The notes beneath the pieces are model-generated. The model saw only the letters and a list, made by a program, of their open reading frames with translations, made no database searches and was not told where the DNA came from. Below, in pieces: positions 9,206-17,513 of a DNA stretch of 64,000 nucleotides. Made by a program: the position numbers and the translations under genes. The stretch comes from KBS50 sp042434095 (GTDB lineage: Bacteria; Actinomycetota; Actinomycetes; Mycobacteriales; Micromonosporaceae): NCBI RefSeq assembly GCF_042434095.1, contig NZ_JBHLUE010000008.1, forward strand, positions 124,001 to 188,000, in the 5' to 3' direction. Every line of letters begins with the position of its first letter. Positions within the stretch are counted from its first letter, which is position 1.

Positions 9206-10312
9206 ATGTCCGACTTCAAGCCGGGTCTGGAGGGCGTGACCGCCTTCGAGACCGAGATCGCCGAGCCCGACAAGGAGGGCGGCGCGCTGCGCTACCGCGG
9301 CGTGGACATCGAGGATCTCATCGGGCAGGTCTCCTTCGGCAACGTCTGGGCGCTGCTGGTCGACGGCCGGTTTGGTCCCGGCCTGCCGCCCGCCGAGCCG
9401 TTCCCGGTGCCGGTCCACTCGGGTGACATCCGGGTCGACGTGCAGTCGGCGGTGGCCATGCTGGCGCCGTACTGGGGGCTGGACCAGCTCCTGGACATCT
9501 CGGACGAACAGGCCCGGGAGGACCTGGCCCGGGTGTCCGTGACGGCGCTCTCCTTCGTCGCGCAGTCCGCCCGCGGTCTCGGCCTGCCCGCCGTACCGCA
9601 GAAGGAGATCGACAAGGCGCAGACCATCGTCGAGCGGTTCATGAAGCGCTGGCGGGGCGAGCCCGACCCGCGGCACGTCAAAGCCGTCGACGCGTACTTC
9701 ATCTCGGCCGCCGAACACGGCCTGAACGCCTCGACGTTCACCGCCCGGATCGTCGCCTCGACCGGCGCGGACGCCGCGGCCTGCATCTCCTCGGGGATCG
9801 GCGCCCTGTCCGGGCCGCTGCACGGCGGCGCGCCCTCCCGGGTGCTCGGCATGATCGAGGCCGTGGAGCGCAGCGGCGACGCCGACGGGTACGTCAAGGG
9901 CGTGCTCGACCGGGGTGAGCGGCTGATGGGCTTCGGGCACCGGGTCTACCGGGCTGAGGACCCGCGGGCCCGGGTGCTCCGGCGCACCGCCAAGGAGCTC
10001 GGCGCGCCGCGCTACGAGATCGCCGAGGCGCTGGAGAAGGCCGCCCTGGCCGAGCTCCAGGCGCGCCGTCCCGACCGGGTGCTGGCCACCAACGTCGAGT
10101 TCTGGTCGGCCGTGGTGCTCGACTTCGCCGAGGTGCCGGCGCACATGTTCACCTCGATGTTCACCTGTGCCCGGATGGGCGGCTGGAGCGCGCACGTGCT
10201 CGAGCAGAAGCGGCTCAAGCGGCTGGTCCGGCCGGCGGCCAAGTACGTCGGCGCGGCCCCGCGCAAGCCCAGCCAGGTCCCCGGCTGGGACGCCGTCCCG
10301 CACGGCGTCTGA
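9206..10312 (+). CDS. Citrate synthase (type II-like, CitA clade)
   Basis: 368 residues. Condenses acetyl-CoA and oxaloacetate. The three catalytic positions are visible: His in LSGPLHGGAPSRV, His in MGFGHRVYRAEDPRA, and Asp in the VVLDFAEV region. The short N-terminus (MSDFKPGLEGVTAFETEIAE) fits the actinobacterial second citrate synthase rather than the longer GltA. 2-Methylcitrate synthase is an alternative, but no propionate-catabolism genes are nearby. The ATG at 9206 follows GGGAG. It is divergent from pdxH, and palindromic element A1 begins four bases after its stop. Confidence 0.9.
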   Translation: MSDFKPGLEGVTAFETEIAEPDKEGGALRYRGVDIEDLIGQVSFGNVWALLVDGRFGPGLPPAEPFPVPVHSGDIRVDVQSAVAMLAPYWGLDQLLDISDEQAREDLARVSVTALSFVAQSARGLGLPAVPQKEIDKAQTIVERFMKRWRGEPDPRHVKAVDAYFISAAEHGLNASTFTARIVASTGADAAACISSGIGALSGPLHGGAPSRVLGMIEAVERSGDADGYVKGVLDRGERLMGFGHRVYRAEDPRARVLRRTAKELGAPRYEIAEALEKAALAELQARRPDRVLATNVEFWSAVVLDFAEVPAHMFTSMFTCARMGGWSAHVLEQKRLKRLVRPAAKYVGAAPRKPSQVPGWDAVPHGV

Positions 10313-10315
10313 GGT

Positions 10316-10370
10316 GTAAGGAAGGGCCCCTTCTTATCGTTTTCTGCATAGCAGGGGCCCCTTCTTAACG
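10316..10370 (+). repeat. Palindromic element A1 (55 bp)
   Basis: Two GGGGCCCC-centred half-palindromes (AAGGAAGGGCCCCTTCTTA and GGGGCCCCTTCTTAACG) flank a conserved middle, TATCGTTTTCTGCATAG. First of five copies in the window. It lies directly after the citrate synthase stop. Orientation is called plus when it ends CTTAACG. Confidence 0.85.
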
Positions 10371-10592
10371 CCCGTCGCCCGTGACTGTGGCGGACGCCTC
10401 ATCCGGCCGCGGGCGACCCACGCCCGGAGCGCGCGCCGCGGGTGCGAGGATGGGGGCACGGCAACGTCGCCGGTCCGCACCCGCCGTCGGTCGGGTGGGC
10501 GCCGCGCGCGACGCGGGCTCGCCGGACCTCGCGGTACGCCCCGCCGCGGGCCGCCGACCGGGTGGCCCCGTCCGGAAGGATCTCCGATCACC

Positions 10593-11717
10593 GTGGCTGA
10601 CGTCCCCACCATCCGGATCCCCGATGACCTGAAGCCCGCCGACGGCCGGTTCGGTTGCGGCCCCTCCAAGGTCCGCCCGGCGGCCGTGGCAGCCCTCGCG
10701 GACGTGGCCACCAGCTACCTCGGGACGTCCCACCGGCAGAAGACGGTCCGCGACCAGGTGGCCCGGCTGCGACGTGGCCTGGCCGAGTTCTTCGACCTGC
10801 CCGACGGCTACGAGGTGGTGCTCGGCAATGGCGGCACCACGGCGTTCTGGGAGGTGGCGACGTTCGGGCTGATCCGCGAGCGGGCGCAGCTCGCCAGCTT
10901 CGGCGAGTTCGGCGGCAAGTTCGCCAAGTCGGTGGCGGACGCGCCGTTCCTGGCCGAGCCGAGCATCCGCAAGGCCGAGCCGGGGTCGGCGCCGGCGCTC
11001 ACCGCCGAGGCCGGGATCGACACGTACGCCACGCCGCACAACGAGACCTCCACCGGGGTGGCCGTGCCGATCCGCCGGGTGCCGGGGGCCGCCGACGACT
11101 CGCTGCTGCTGGTCGACGCCACCTCGGGCGCGGGCGGGCTGGAGGTGGACATCCGGGAGACCGACGTCTACTACTTCGCCCCGCAGAAGTGTTTCGGCTC
11201 CGACGGCGGCCTGTGGATCGCGCTGATGTCGCCGGCCGCCCTCGACCGGGCCACCGAGATCAACGCCTCGCGCTACGTCCCGGCCTTCCTGGATCTGGTC
11301 ACGGCCATCGACAACTCCCGCCTGGAGCAGACGTACAACACGCCCGCGCTGGCCACGATCTTCCTGGCCGCCGAGCAGACCGACTGGATGAACGGGCAGG
11401 GCGGCCTGGGCTGGGCGGCCAAGCGCACGGCCGAGAGCGCCGGCATCCTGTACGGCTGGGCCGAGCGGTCGGCCGTGGCCAGCCCGTTCGTGCTGGACCC
11501 GGCGCTGCGGTCGAACGTCGTGGCCACGATCGACTTCGTGGACGGGGTGGACGCCTCCGCCGTGGCCAAGGTGCTGCGGGCGAACGGGATCGTGGACACC
11601 GAGCCGTACCGCAAGCTCGGCCGCAACCAGCTGCGAGTGGCGCTGTTCCCGGCGGTGGAGCCGGCCGACGTGGAGGCGCTGACCCGGTGCATCGACCACG
11701 TCGTCGAGCGGCTCTGA
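10593..11717 (+). CDS. serC: Phosphoserine aminotransferase
   Basis: 374 residues, class V PLP-dependent aminotransferase. Makes O-phospho-L-serine from 3-phosphohydroxypyruvate and glutamate in serine synthesis and can also serve PLP biosynthesis. The visible motifs are FGCGPSKVRP at the N-terminus, ATPHNETSTGV, DATSGAGGL (PLP-binding Asp) and YYFAPQKCFGSDGG with the Schiff-base lysine. It matches the actinobacterial SerC subtype. The GTG at 10593 has GGAAGGA upstream. A terminator hairpin follows at 11731. Confidence 0.95.
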   Translation: MADVPTIRIPDDLKPADGRFGCGPSKVRPAAVAALADVATSYLGTSHRQKTVRDQVARLRRGLAEFFDLPDGYEVVLGNGGTTAFWEVATFGLIRERAQLASFGEFGGKFAKSVADAPFLAEPSIRKAEPGSAPALTAEAGIDTYATPHNETSTGVAVPIRRVPGAADDSLLLVDATSGAGGLEVDIRETDVYYFAPQKCFGSDGGLWIALMSPAALDRATEINASRYVPAFLDLVTAIDNSRLEQTYNTPALATIFLAAEQTDWMNGQGGLGWAAKRTAESAGILYGWAERSAVASPFVLDPALRSNVVATIDFVDGVDASAVAKVLRANGIVDTEPYRKLGRNQLRVALFPAVEPADVEALTRCIDHVVERL

Positions 11718-11730
11718 CCTCGGCCTTCCG

Positions 11731-11770
11731 CGGGTTGGCCGGCTGATCGCCAGGTCAGCGGGCCAACCCG
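11731..11770. terminator. Hairpin terminator after serC
   Basis: CGGGTTGGCCGGCTGA pairs with TCAGCGGGCCAACCCG across an 8-base loop; 16-bp stem with one mismatch, 13 bases after the serC stop. No U-tract. Confidence 0.75.
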
Positions 11771-11975
11771 GTCGGTGGGGTCCCGCCCGCCACGGGCGTC
11801 GGTGGGCGGTGCGCCGGATCCGCCGCGATGCTCGGCCAGCGGCGCCCGGCCACGCCCGGGGACGGCAACATGCGGGCGTGGCTCCCCCCATCGGTATCCT
11901 GACCGGCGTACCGTGTCGAGGAACGCCCGGCGCCACCGGGCGCGATGGCCAGCGAAGCGGGACGGAGGCAACGCG

Positions 11976-13049
11976 ATGCGCCCAGTACGCTTCGTCGCCC
12001 TCTCCGAGGACGGCCAGGCCATGGTGCTCGCCGACGAGGTGGGCCGGCTGCTCGCGCTGCCCATCGACGAGCGGATCGCCACGGCGCTGCACAACGAGCC
12101 GGGTTCACCCCCGCTCGCCGTCGCACCGGCGGCCACCGACCTGCAGCCGTCGCTGTCGCCGCGGGACATCCAGGCCCGCATCCGGGCAGGCGAGTCCGCC
12201 GAGGACGTGGCTCGGATCGCGGGCGTCCCGGTGGACCGTGTGCTGCGGTACGCCGGCCCGGTGCTGCAGGAGCGGGCCATGCTCGCCCAGCACGCCCGCC
12301 GCACCCGGCTCAGGTCGGCGGAGAAGCCGACCCCGTTGGCCGAGGTGGTCGACGGCCGCCTAGCCCAGCACGGCATCGACACCGAGAAGATCTCCTGGGA
12401 CGCGTACCGGCGGGACGACGGCACCTGGCGGATCGTCGCCACCTGGCCGTCCGGCAAGGCCATCGCGCAGGCCGTCTGGGATCTCGACAAGAGCCGGCAG
12501 ACGGTGAGCCCGCACGACGACATGGCGCAATACCTGTGCGCCGAGCGACCGGCCCCGCTGCTCGGCCAGGAACCGGCGCCGGAGCGTGGCGGGCACGCCC
12601 TGCCCGGTCCGTCCCGGATGGACCGGTCGGAGCCCGGCCGGGGCGGGCACGGGTTGCCCGCTGCGGCCGATGCCGGACGGCCGGCCCGCGACCCGATCCG
12701 GGCCGGCCGGGACGCGCTGCTCGCCTCGCTCGACCGCCCGCTCGGATCCTCGGCCGGTCGCGGCCTCGACCCCGCCGCCATGGGCGGGGGCGACGGCCCG
12801 CGGCAGCGCCCGGTGGGCGGCGGGGCCGCCGCGCTGCTCGGCGGCGGCCAGGGTTCGGCCTTCGACGACGACGCCGACCTCCCCAAGGAGGTGCCCGCGG
12901 TGCCCTCGCTGGCGGTGCTGCGGCCGCGCCGCGCCGCCACCCAGCCCGGCGGGTCCGAGGCCGAGGGGACGGGGAAGCCTCGCAAGCGGCTGCCGAGCTG
13001 GGACGACGTGCTGTTCGGCGGCGGCCCGGCCGCCCGCGAGAGCTCCTGA
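11976..13049 (+). CDS. sepH: Septation protein SepH (DUF3071)
   Basis: 357 residues. The N-terminal DUF3071 domain (RPVRFVALSEDGQAMVLADE) contains a helix-turn-helix-like segment (SPRDIQARIRAGESAEDVAR, VPVDRVLRYAG). The middle is disordered and Gly/Pro-rich, and the C-terminus has the conserved RLPSWDDVLFG. In Streptomyces SepH binds FtsZ, stimulates filament assembly and supports sporulation septation. The ATG at 11976 has ACGGAGG upstream. Downstream lies an aldo/keto reductase on the same strand without an evident link. Confidence 0.92.
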   Translation: MRPVRFVALSEDGQAMVLADEVGRLLALPIDERIATALHNEPGSPPLAVAPAATDLQPSLSPRDIQARIRAGESAEDVARIAGVPVDRVLRYAGPVLQERAMLAQHARRTRLRSAEKPTPLAEVVDGRLAQHGIDTEKISWDAYRRDDGTWRIVATWPSGKAIAQAVWDLDKSRQTVSPHDDMAQYLCAERPAPLLGQEPAPERGGHALPGPSRMDRSEPGRGGHGLPAAADAGRPARDPIRAGRDALLASLDRPLGSSAGRGLDPAAMGGGDGPRQRPVGGGAAALLGGGQGSAFDDDADLPKEVPAVPSLAVLRPRRAATQPGGSEAEGTGKPRKRLPSWDDVLFGGGPAARESS

Positions 13050-13116
13050 CCCACCCGCCGGCGCGCTGAGGCGAGTTGGTCGGCGCTCGAAGTGGGCGCG
13101 TGGCAGGGTGGGTTTC

Positions 13117-14103
13117 ATGGAGTACACAAACCTCGGCCGCACGGGCCTGTCCGTGAGCCGGCTCTGCCTCGGCACCATGAACTTCGGCCCGCAGACCGAC
13201 GAGTCCGACAGCTTCGCGATCATGGATCAGGCGCTGGACCGCGGCATCAACTTCTTCGACACGGCCAACGTGTACGGGTGGAAGACCGGTGAGGGCATCA
13301 CCGAGCAGATCATCGGCCGGTGGTTCGCCCAGGGTGGCGGGCGCCGGGAGCGGGTGGTCCTGGCCACCAAGGTGTACGGCAAGATGGGCGACTGGCCCAA
13401 CGAGCAGGGGCTGAGCGCCCGGCACATCATCCGGGCCTGCGAGGACTCGCTGCGCCGGTTGCAGACCGAAACCATCGACCTGTATCAGATGCACCACGTC
13501 TCCCGGAGCACGCCCTGGGAGGAGATCTGGCAGGCGATGGAGACGCTGGTCGCCCAGGGCAAGGTGGTCTACGTCGGCTCGTCGAACTTCGCCGGCTGGC
13601 ACATCGGCCAGGCGCAGGCGGCGGCCGAGCGGCGCAACTTCTTCGGCCTGGTCTCGGAGCAGTGCATCTACAACCTCATGACCCGGCACGTGGAGCTGGA
13701 GGTCGTCCCGGCCGCCCAGCACTACGGGCTGGGCATCATCCCCTGGTCGCCGCTGCACGGGGGCCTGCTGGCCGGCATCCTGCGCAAGATCGAGCAGGGC
13801 ACCGCGGGCCGCGGCGCCAGCGGGCGCGCCGCCGACGGGCTCGCCGAGCACCGGTCCACCATCGAGGAGTACGAGAAGTTCTGCGCGGAGCTGGGTCACG
13901 ACCCGGCGGATGTCGGCCTGGGCTGGCTGCTCAGCCGGCCCGGGGTGACGGCGCCCATCGTCGGACCGCGGACCGCCGAGCAGCTCGACGCGTCGCTGCG
14001 CGCCCTCGATGTCCGGCTCGATGACGCGGCGCTGAGCCGGCTGGACGAGCTCTTCCCGCCGGTCGGCAACGGCGGACCCGGCCCAGAGGCCTGGGCCTGG
14101 TAG
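13117..14103 (+). CDS. Aldo/keto reductase
   Basis: 328 residues, (beta/alpha)8 NADPH-dependent oxidoreductase. The catalytic tetrad is visible: Asp and Tyr in FFDTANVYGW, Lys in VVLATKVYGK, His in LYQMHHVSRS. The C-terminal cofactor-binding part contains TAPIVGPRTAEQL. The sequence is closest in style to the YajO/YghZ-like potassium-channel-beta-type subgroup. The ATG is at 13117; 67 bp separate it from sepH. Substrate unknown. Confidence 0.92.
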   Translation: MEYTNLGRTGLSVSRLCLGTMNFGPQTDESDSFAIMDQALDRGINFFDTANVYGWKTGEGITEQIIGRWFAQGGGRRERVVLATKVYGKMGDWPNEQGLSARHIIRACEDSLRRLQTETIDLYQMHHVSRSTPWEEIWQAMETLVAQGKVVYVGSSNFAGWHIGQAQAAAERRNFFGLVSEQCIYNLMTRHVELEVVPAAQHYGLGIIPWSPLHGGLLAGILRKIEQGTAGRGASGRAADGLAEHRSTIEEYEKFCAELGHDPADVGLGWLLSRPGVTAPIVGPRTAEQLDASLRALDVRLDDAALSRLDELFPPVGNGGPGPEAWAW

Positions 14104-14190
14104 CTCCGCCCGTCCAGCGCCGTTCCGGGTAGGGATCGGTCTTCGGCCGCCCACCGTGACCGGGCCGGCGACGGCACCCAGCGCCGTCGA

Positions 14191-14226
14191 CATGCCGCTG
14201 AGTCATGACCGTGACTCAGCGGCATG
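14191..14226. terminator. 15-bp perfect hairpin between convergent genes
   Basis: CATGCCGCTGAGTCA, six-base spacer TGACCG, then the exact complement. It lies between the convergent aldo/keto reductase and GNAT genes and probably terminates both. Inside, GTCATGAC adds a nested palindrome. Confidence 0.75.
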
Positions 14227-14348
14227 TTCTGTACGCAAGTGTTCGCCGCGACCCGGCCCGCCGTCGGGCTCGCCACCACCGGCCGGGCCACCATCGTCGG
14301 GACATCGCCGCCACCGGTCAGGTGCGGCCATTGCCGGTGACCCACGGG

Positions 14349-15248
14349 CTAGCTCCGGTATGCCACGGTCCGGGCGGTTTCACGAAAGCCGAGAGCCCGG
14401 TAGAGCCGCCCTGGGACCGGATAGCCCGCGTCGCCGCGGGGGCGGACGACGACCCGGGTGGCGCCGGCCGCCCGCATAGCGTGCAGGCAGGCGAGGCTGA
14501 CGGCGGCGCCGAGACCGAGCCGTGCATGCCGAGGGTCGGTGCCCACCGGCTCCAGCAGGCCGACCCGATTGTCGGCATCGAGCCAGCCGAGCGCCGAGGC
14601 GGCGAGCGTGCCGTCCGCCGCCTCCACCACCTGGTCGAGATCCGTCCGATACGGCCAGGCCGCCATCACCGAGCCGTAGCTTTCGGTCGTCACCCGGGAC
14701 TCGCCGTCGCCAAGGTCCTCCGGCGGCACCAGCAGGGTCCCGATCCGGGCGGGCCGCCAGGCCGCGCGGTGTACGGCCGCCCGCTCGGCCGCCTCGTCGG
14801 GACGTACCGGCCGGATCCGGTAGCCGGCGGGCGGCGCCGGAACCGGCAGGTCGGCGTCCAGCTCCTGTAGGTGATGGGCGAAGTGCGGCGCGTCCTCTTC
14901 CACGCCGTAGCCGGCCCGTTCCAGTGCCGCGCGCAGGTGGCCCTCGGTGGACAGCACCGTGACGGTCCGCTCGGCCGTGGGTGCCGTGGCGGCGAACCAG
15001 TCCAGCACCTCGCCGGCCAGCTCCGGCAGCCGGGGGTCGACGTGCAGGTCGAGCTGGCCCGGCAGCCGGAGCCACCCCCACCCGATCGCCTCGCCCGCGC
15101 CGTCCCGCCAGATCCTGGTACGCCATCCCGCCTCCCGTCCCGGCTGGTGATACCGCTGCCAGGCCAGGTCGCCCACGTGCCACCGACGATCGTTCGTCCA
15201 GCCCCGCTGAACCGCCCGTTGCATGGCGAGCAGCTCCGACGACTCCAC
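14349..15248 (-). CDS. GNAT family N-acetyltransferase
   Basis: 299 residues. The C-terminal 140 residues form a GNAT domain: the start YRIRPVRPDEAAERA, beta strands with SALGWLDADNRVGLLEPVGT, the acetyl-CoA loop region RHARLGLGAAVSLACLHAMR, and LYRALGFRE at the end. The N-terminal 150 residues (WRTRIWRDGAGEAIGWGW, TVLSTEGHLRAALERAGYG) look like a degenerate second GNAT-like domain. I chose the GTG at 15246-15248 because AGGGAGGAA is ideally spaced; the upstream frame is repeat DNA. Substrate unknown. Confidence 0.82.
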   Translation of the reverse strand: MESSELLAMQRAVQRGWTNDRRWHVGDLAWQRYHQPGREAGWRTRIWRDGAGEAIGWGWLRLPGQLDLHVDPRLPELAGEVLDWFAATAPTAERTVTVLSTEGHLRAALERAGYGVEEDAPHFAHHLQELDADLPVPAPPAGYRIRPVRPDEAAERAAVHRAAWRPARIGTLLVPPEDLGDGESRVTTESYGSVMAAWPYRTDLDQVVEAADGTLAASALGWLDADNRVGLLEPVGTDPRHARLGLGAAVSLACLHAMRAAGATRVVVRPRGDAGYPVPGRLYRALGFRETARTVAYRS

Positions 15249-15288
15249 GTGTTCCTCCCTCTGTTCGCCCGGCAATGCCGGGCCGCCA

Positions 15289-15445
15289 CCGGCGCCTTCG
15301 TTCGCCCGCCGAGGCCCAAGCCGCCCCGGCTCCTTCCTTCGCCCGCCGAAACCCAAGGCGCCCGGCGCCTTCGTTCGCCTGCGAGACCGGGGCGCGCCCG
15401 GCGTCTCCGTTCGCCTGCCGAGGCCGGGGCCGCGCCCGGCACCGG
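15289..15445. repeat. Degenerate ~36-bp tandem repeat upstream of the GNAT gene
   Basis: About four imperfect units with the core CCTTCGTTCGCCTGC followed by a G-rich half (GGGGCGCGCCCG). They fill the space between the GNAT start and the ThpR stop, so they lie in the GNAT leader/promoter region. Confidence 0.7.
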
Positions 15446-15461
15446 CGGCGGCTGGGTGCGT

Positions 15462-16043
15462 TCAGCCCAGCGGCCAGCCGGCGAGCCGGTGGTGCTCGGG
15501 TCGCGGGCCCAGGTGACTGCGTACCAGGGCCATCTCGGTGGCCGGCCAGGCCGGACCGACGTACCCGACCAGCTCCGCCCGGTCGGCCGCCACGTCGGCG
15601 GCCGGAATCCGGTCTCCCGGCCGGGCCACCGTGAGGTGCGGCTTGAACGGGCGCCGGTCGTGCGGGAGCCGAGCCCGCCGCAGCTCACGCCGGATCGCGG
15701 CGCTCAGCTTGCGGACCCGTTCGACCTCACCGCCGAGGCCGACCCAGAGGATGGTGAACCGGCCGCGGCCGAACCGGCCGCCGCCGGCCAGCTCGAGCAG
15801 CGGCGGGCCGGCATCCGCGGCACGCCACGCCTCGGCGGCCCGCCCGAGCGCGGCCTGCGCCTCCGTAAGCCGGTCGTCCGCCACGTCGCCGAGAAACGCC
15901 AGGGTGACGTGGACGAGGTGCCGGTCCGGCAGCCGGACGTTGACCCCGCGTGCCGTGGCCGCGCCGATCCGCAGTCCCGCGATGCGGGCGTCCAGGTCGT
16001 CCAAGGCCGCGGCCGGCGGGTAGAGCGCCACGAACAGTCGCAC
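15462..16043 (-). CDS. thpR: RNA 2',3'-cyclic phosphodiesterase (2H family)
   Basis: 193 residues of the 2H phosphoesterase fold. Both catalytic motifs are present: HVTLAFLG (about residue 45) and HLTVARPG (about residue 134). The N-terminal MRLFVALYPP is typical of ThpR/LigT. It opens RNA 2',3'-cyclic phosphates. It starts at a GTG at 16041-16043, 12 bp after the stop of the upstream membrane gene on the same strand, so the two are probably cotranscribed. Confidence 0.9.
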   Translation of the reverse strand: MRLFVALYPPAAALDDLDARIAGLRIGAATARGVNVRLPDRHLVHVTLAFLGDVADDRLTEAQAALGRAAEAWRAADAGPPLLELAGGGRFGRGRFTILWVGLGGEVERVRKLSAAIRRELRRARLPHDRRPFKPHLTVARPGDRIPAADVAADRAELVGYVGPAWPATEMALVRSHLGPRPEHHRLAGWPLG

Positions 16044-16055
16044 GAGCCGTCCTGG

Positions 16056-16556
16056 TCAGCGCCGCGGATTGCGCTGCTCGACAACCGTCGGCAGCCGCAG
16101 CCCGGCGCCCTGCAGCTCGCCCTCGATGCGTACCCGCTCGATCTCGAGGTCGACGCCCTCCAGCCTGGACAGGTGCTCGGCGATCCCGAGCGCCCGGCTG
16201 GCCAGGCGGAGACGCTCGTCGTACGCCTGGTGGACCGCGTGCTGCCAGACCCTGGACCGACCGCCGACGGTGAGCCGTTGCCGGCCGAGCCGCCGCAGGT
16301 CCGCGGCGATCTCCTCGATGGTCGGCCGCTCGTTGTGGTCGAGGGCCGCGGAGTCGATGTCGGGGGTGCGCCGGCCCCGGGTCAGCGTCCGGTCGAGCCG
16401 GGCGATCGTCCGATGCTGCCGTCGCCGGTCCCGCCAGTCCCCGAAGCCACACACCGCGCGGTCGATGATTTCGTCCGCGCAGACGACCGCCGCCACCGCG
16501 ACAGGGAGGCATGCGACACCGAGAAGTGCCAGCGCCAGCACCAACCCATCGGCCAC
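16056..16556 (-). CDS. Hypothetical single-pass membrane protein
   Basis: 166 residues, not recognised. The N-terminus is a hydrophobic helix (LVLALALLGVACLPVAVAAV). The rest is soluble and strongly charged, with helical stretches (IEEIAADLRRLGRQR, DERLRLASRALGIAEHLSRL) that may form a coiled coil. The GTG at 16554-16556 is the most likely start, just before the hydrophobic segment. Its stop is 12 bp before thpR. Confidence 0.65.
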   Translation of the reverse strand: MADGLVLALALLGVACLPVAVAAVVCADEIIDRAVCGFGDWRDRRRQHRTIARLDRTLTRGRRTPDIDSAALDHNERPTIEEIAADLRRLGRQRLTVGGRSRVWQHAVHQAYDERLRLASRALGIAEHLSRLEGVDLEIERVRIEGELQGAGLRLPTVVEQRNPRR

Positions 16557-16647
16557 GATATCGACGCTAGGCCCTGTTAGCGGACGCTGCCACGGAAATT
16601 CGGATACCAGCGCCGTTCCGTTACCCGGCGTGGTGTGTCGAGGGGCT

Positions 16648-17415
16648 TCACTGGGTCGCCGCCTCCAACGCCAGGCGGAAGTCGCGGATGGCCGTCGCGT
16701 CCCCGTCGATCCGGACCAGCTCGTCGCCCGCCCGCCGCCACAGCCACCGCAGCAGCTCGTCCGGTGTCCCACGCACCGACGCATCCGGCGCCGGCGAGCC
16801 GGCCCCGATCGCCACGCCGGGGTCCGCGGCGGTGACGGTCACCGCGGTGGGGCCGAGCCGCACCAGCCAATCGCGCCGGTCGGTGCCGACCAGCAGCAGC
16901 CGTTCGGTCGCCGGCAGCCGGCCGGCGAAGTCCTCCGGTGAACTGTCCACGGCGTACGCCAGGAAGGCGACCAGCAGCTCGTCGATCCCGTCGATCGCCA
17001 GGTCGGCGGGCACCTCAGGGCTCGGCACCCCGGCCGCGAGCTCGGCGTCGATGCGATGGATCACCGTCTCCTGGGCCATCCGGCGCACCCAGAAACCGAC
17101 CGTCTGATCCGGCTCGTACCAGGTCCAGCTGGGCTCGGCGTCCGGCCGGGCCGCGAACTCGGCCGCCAGCTCGCGGTAGGCCCGGTCGAGCAGGGGCACC
17201 GGCGCCGGCTCGCGATCCGCGGGAGGCCACTCCCGAGGCCGACCGTCCCGCATGCTCACCGCCTTGTGCAGGTAGACCAGGGCCACGTGCTCGCCCAGGT
17301 CGGCGAGTGTCCAGTCCGGACAGCTTGGCACCGGGGCGGCGAGGTCGCCGCTGGCCAGGTCGCGCAGCCGTCGCTCGTCGGCGGCCAGGCACTCCAGATA
17401 ACGGGCTCGATCCAT
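16648..17415 (-). CDS. Maleylpyruvate isomerase-like (MDMPI/DinB-fold) protein
   Basis: 255 residues. The N-terminal half shows the mycothiol-dependent maleylpyruvate isomerase metal-binding pattern: VPSCPDWTLADLGEHVALVY with its histidine, and ETVIHRIDAELAAG with another. The C-terminal half has the MDMPI C-domain ending typical of TIGR03083 proteins (VRGTPDELLRWLWRR). Homologues are very common in mycothiol-producing actinobacteria and mostly have no assigned substrate. ATG start. Element A2 separates it from the MFS gene. Confidence 0.85.
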   Translation of the reverse strand: MDRARYLECLAADERRLRDLASGDLAAPVPSCPDWTLADLGEHVALVYLHKAVSMRDGRPREWPPADREPAPVPLLDRAYRELAAEFAARPDAEPSWTWYEPDQTVGFWVRRMAQETVIHRIDAELAAGVPSPEVPADLAIDGIDELLVAFLAYAVDSSPEDFAGRLPATERLLLVGTDRRDWLVRLGPTAVTVTAADPGVAIGAGSPAPDASVRGTPDELLRWLWRRAGDELVRIDGDATAIRDFRLALEAATQ

Positions 17416-17455
17416 GCCGCAAGGAGAACACCCGGGTACGACATCCGGCGGTCAG

Positions 17456-17510
17456 GCGTTAAGAAGGGCCCCTTGCTATACCAAAAGCGATAACAAGGGG
17501 CCCTTCCTTC
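17456..17510 (-). repeat. Palindromic element A2 (55 bp)
   Basis: Minus-orientation copy beginning GCGTTAAGAAGGGCCCC, with the conserved middle CTATACCAAAAGCGATA. It lies three bases downstream of the stop of the minus-strand MFS gene. Confidence 0.85.
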
Positions 17511-17513
17511 GGG

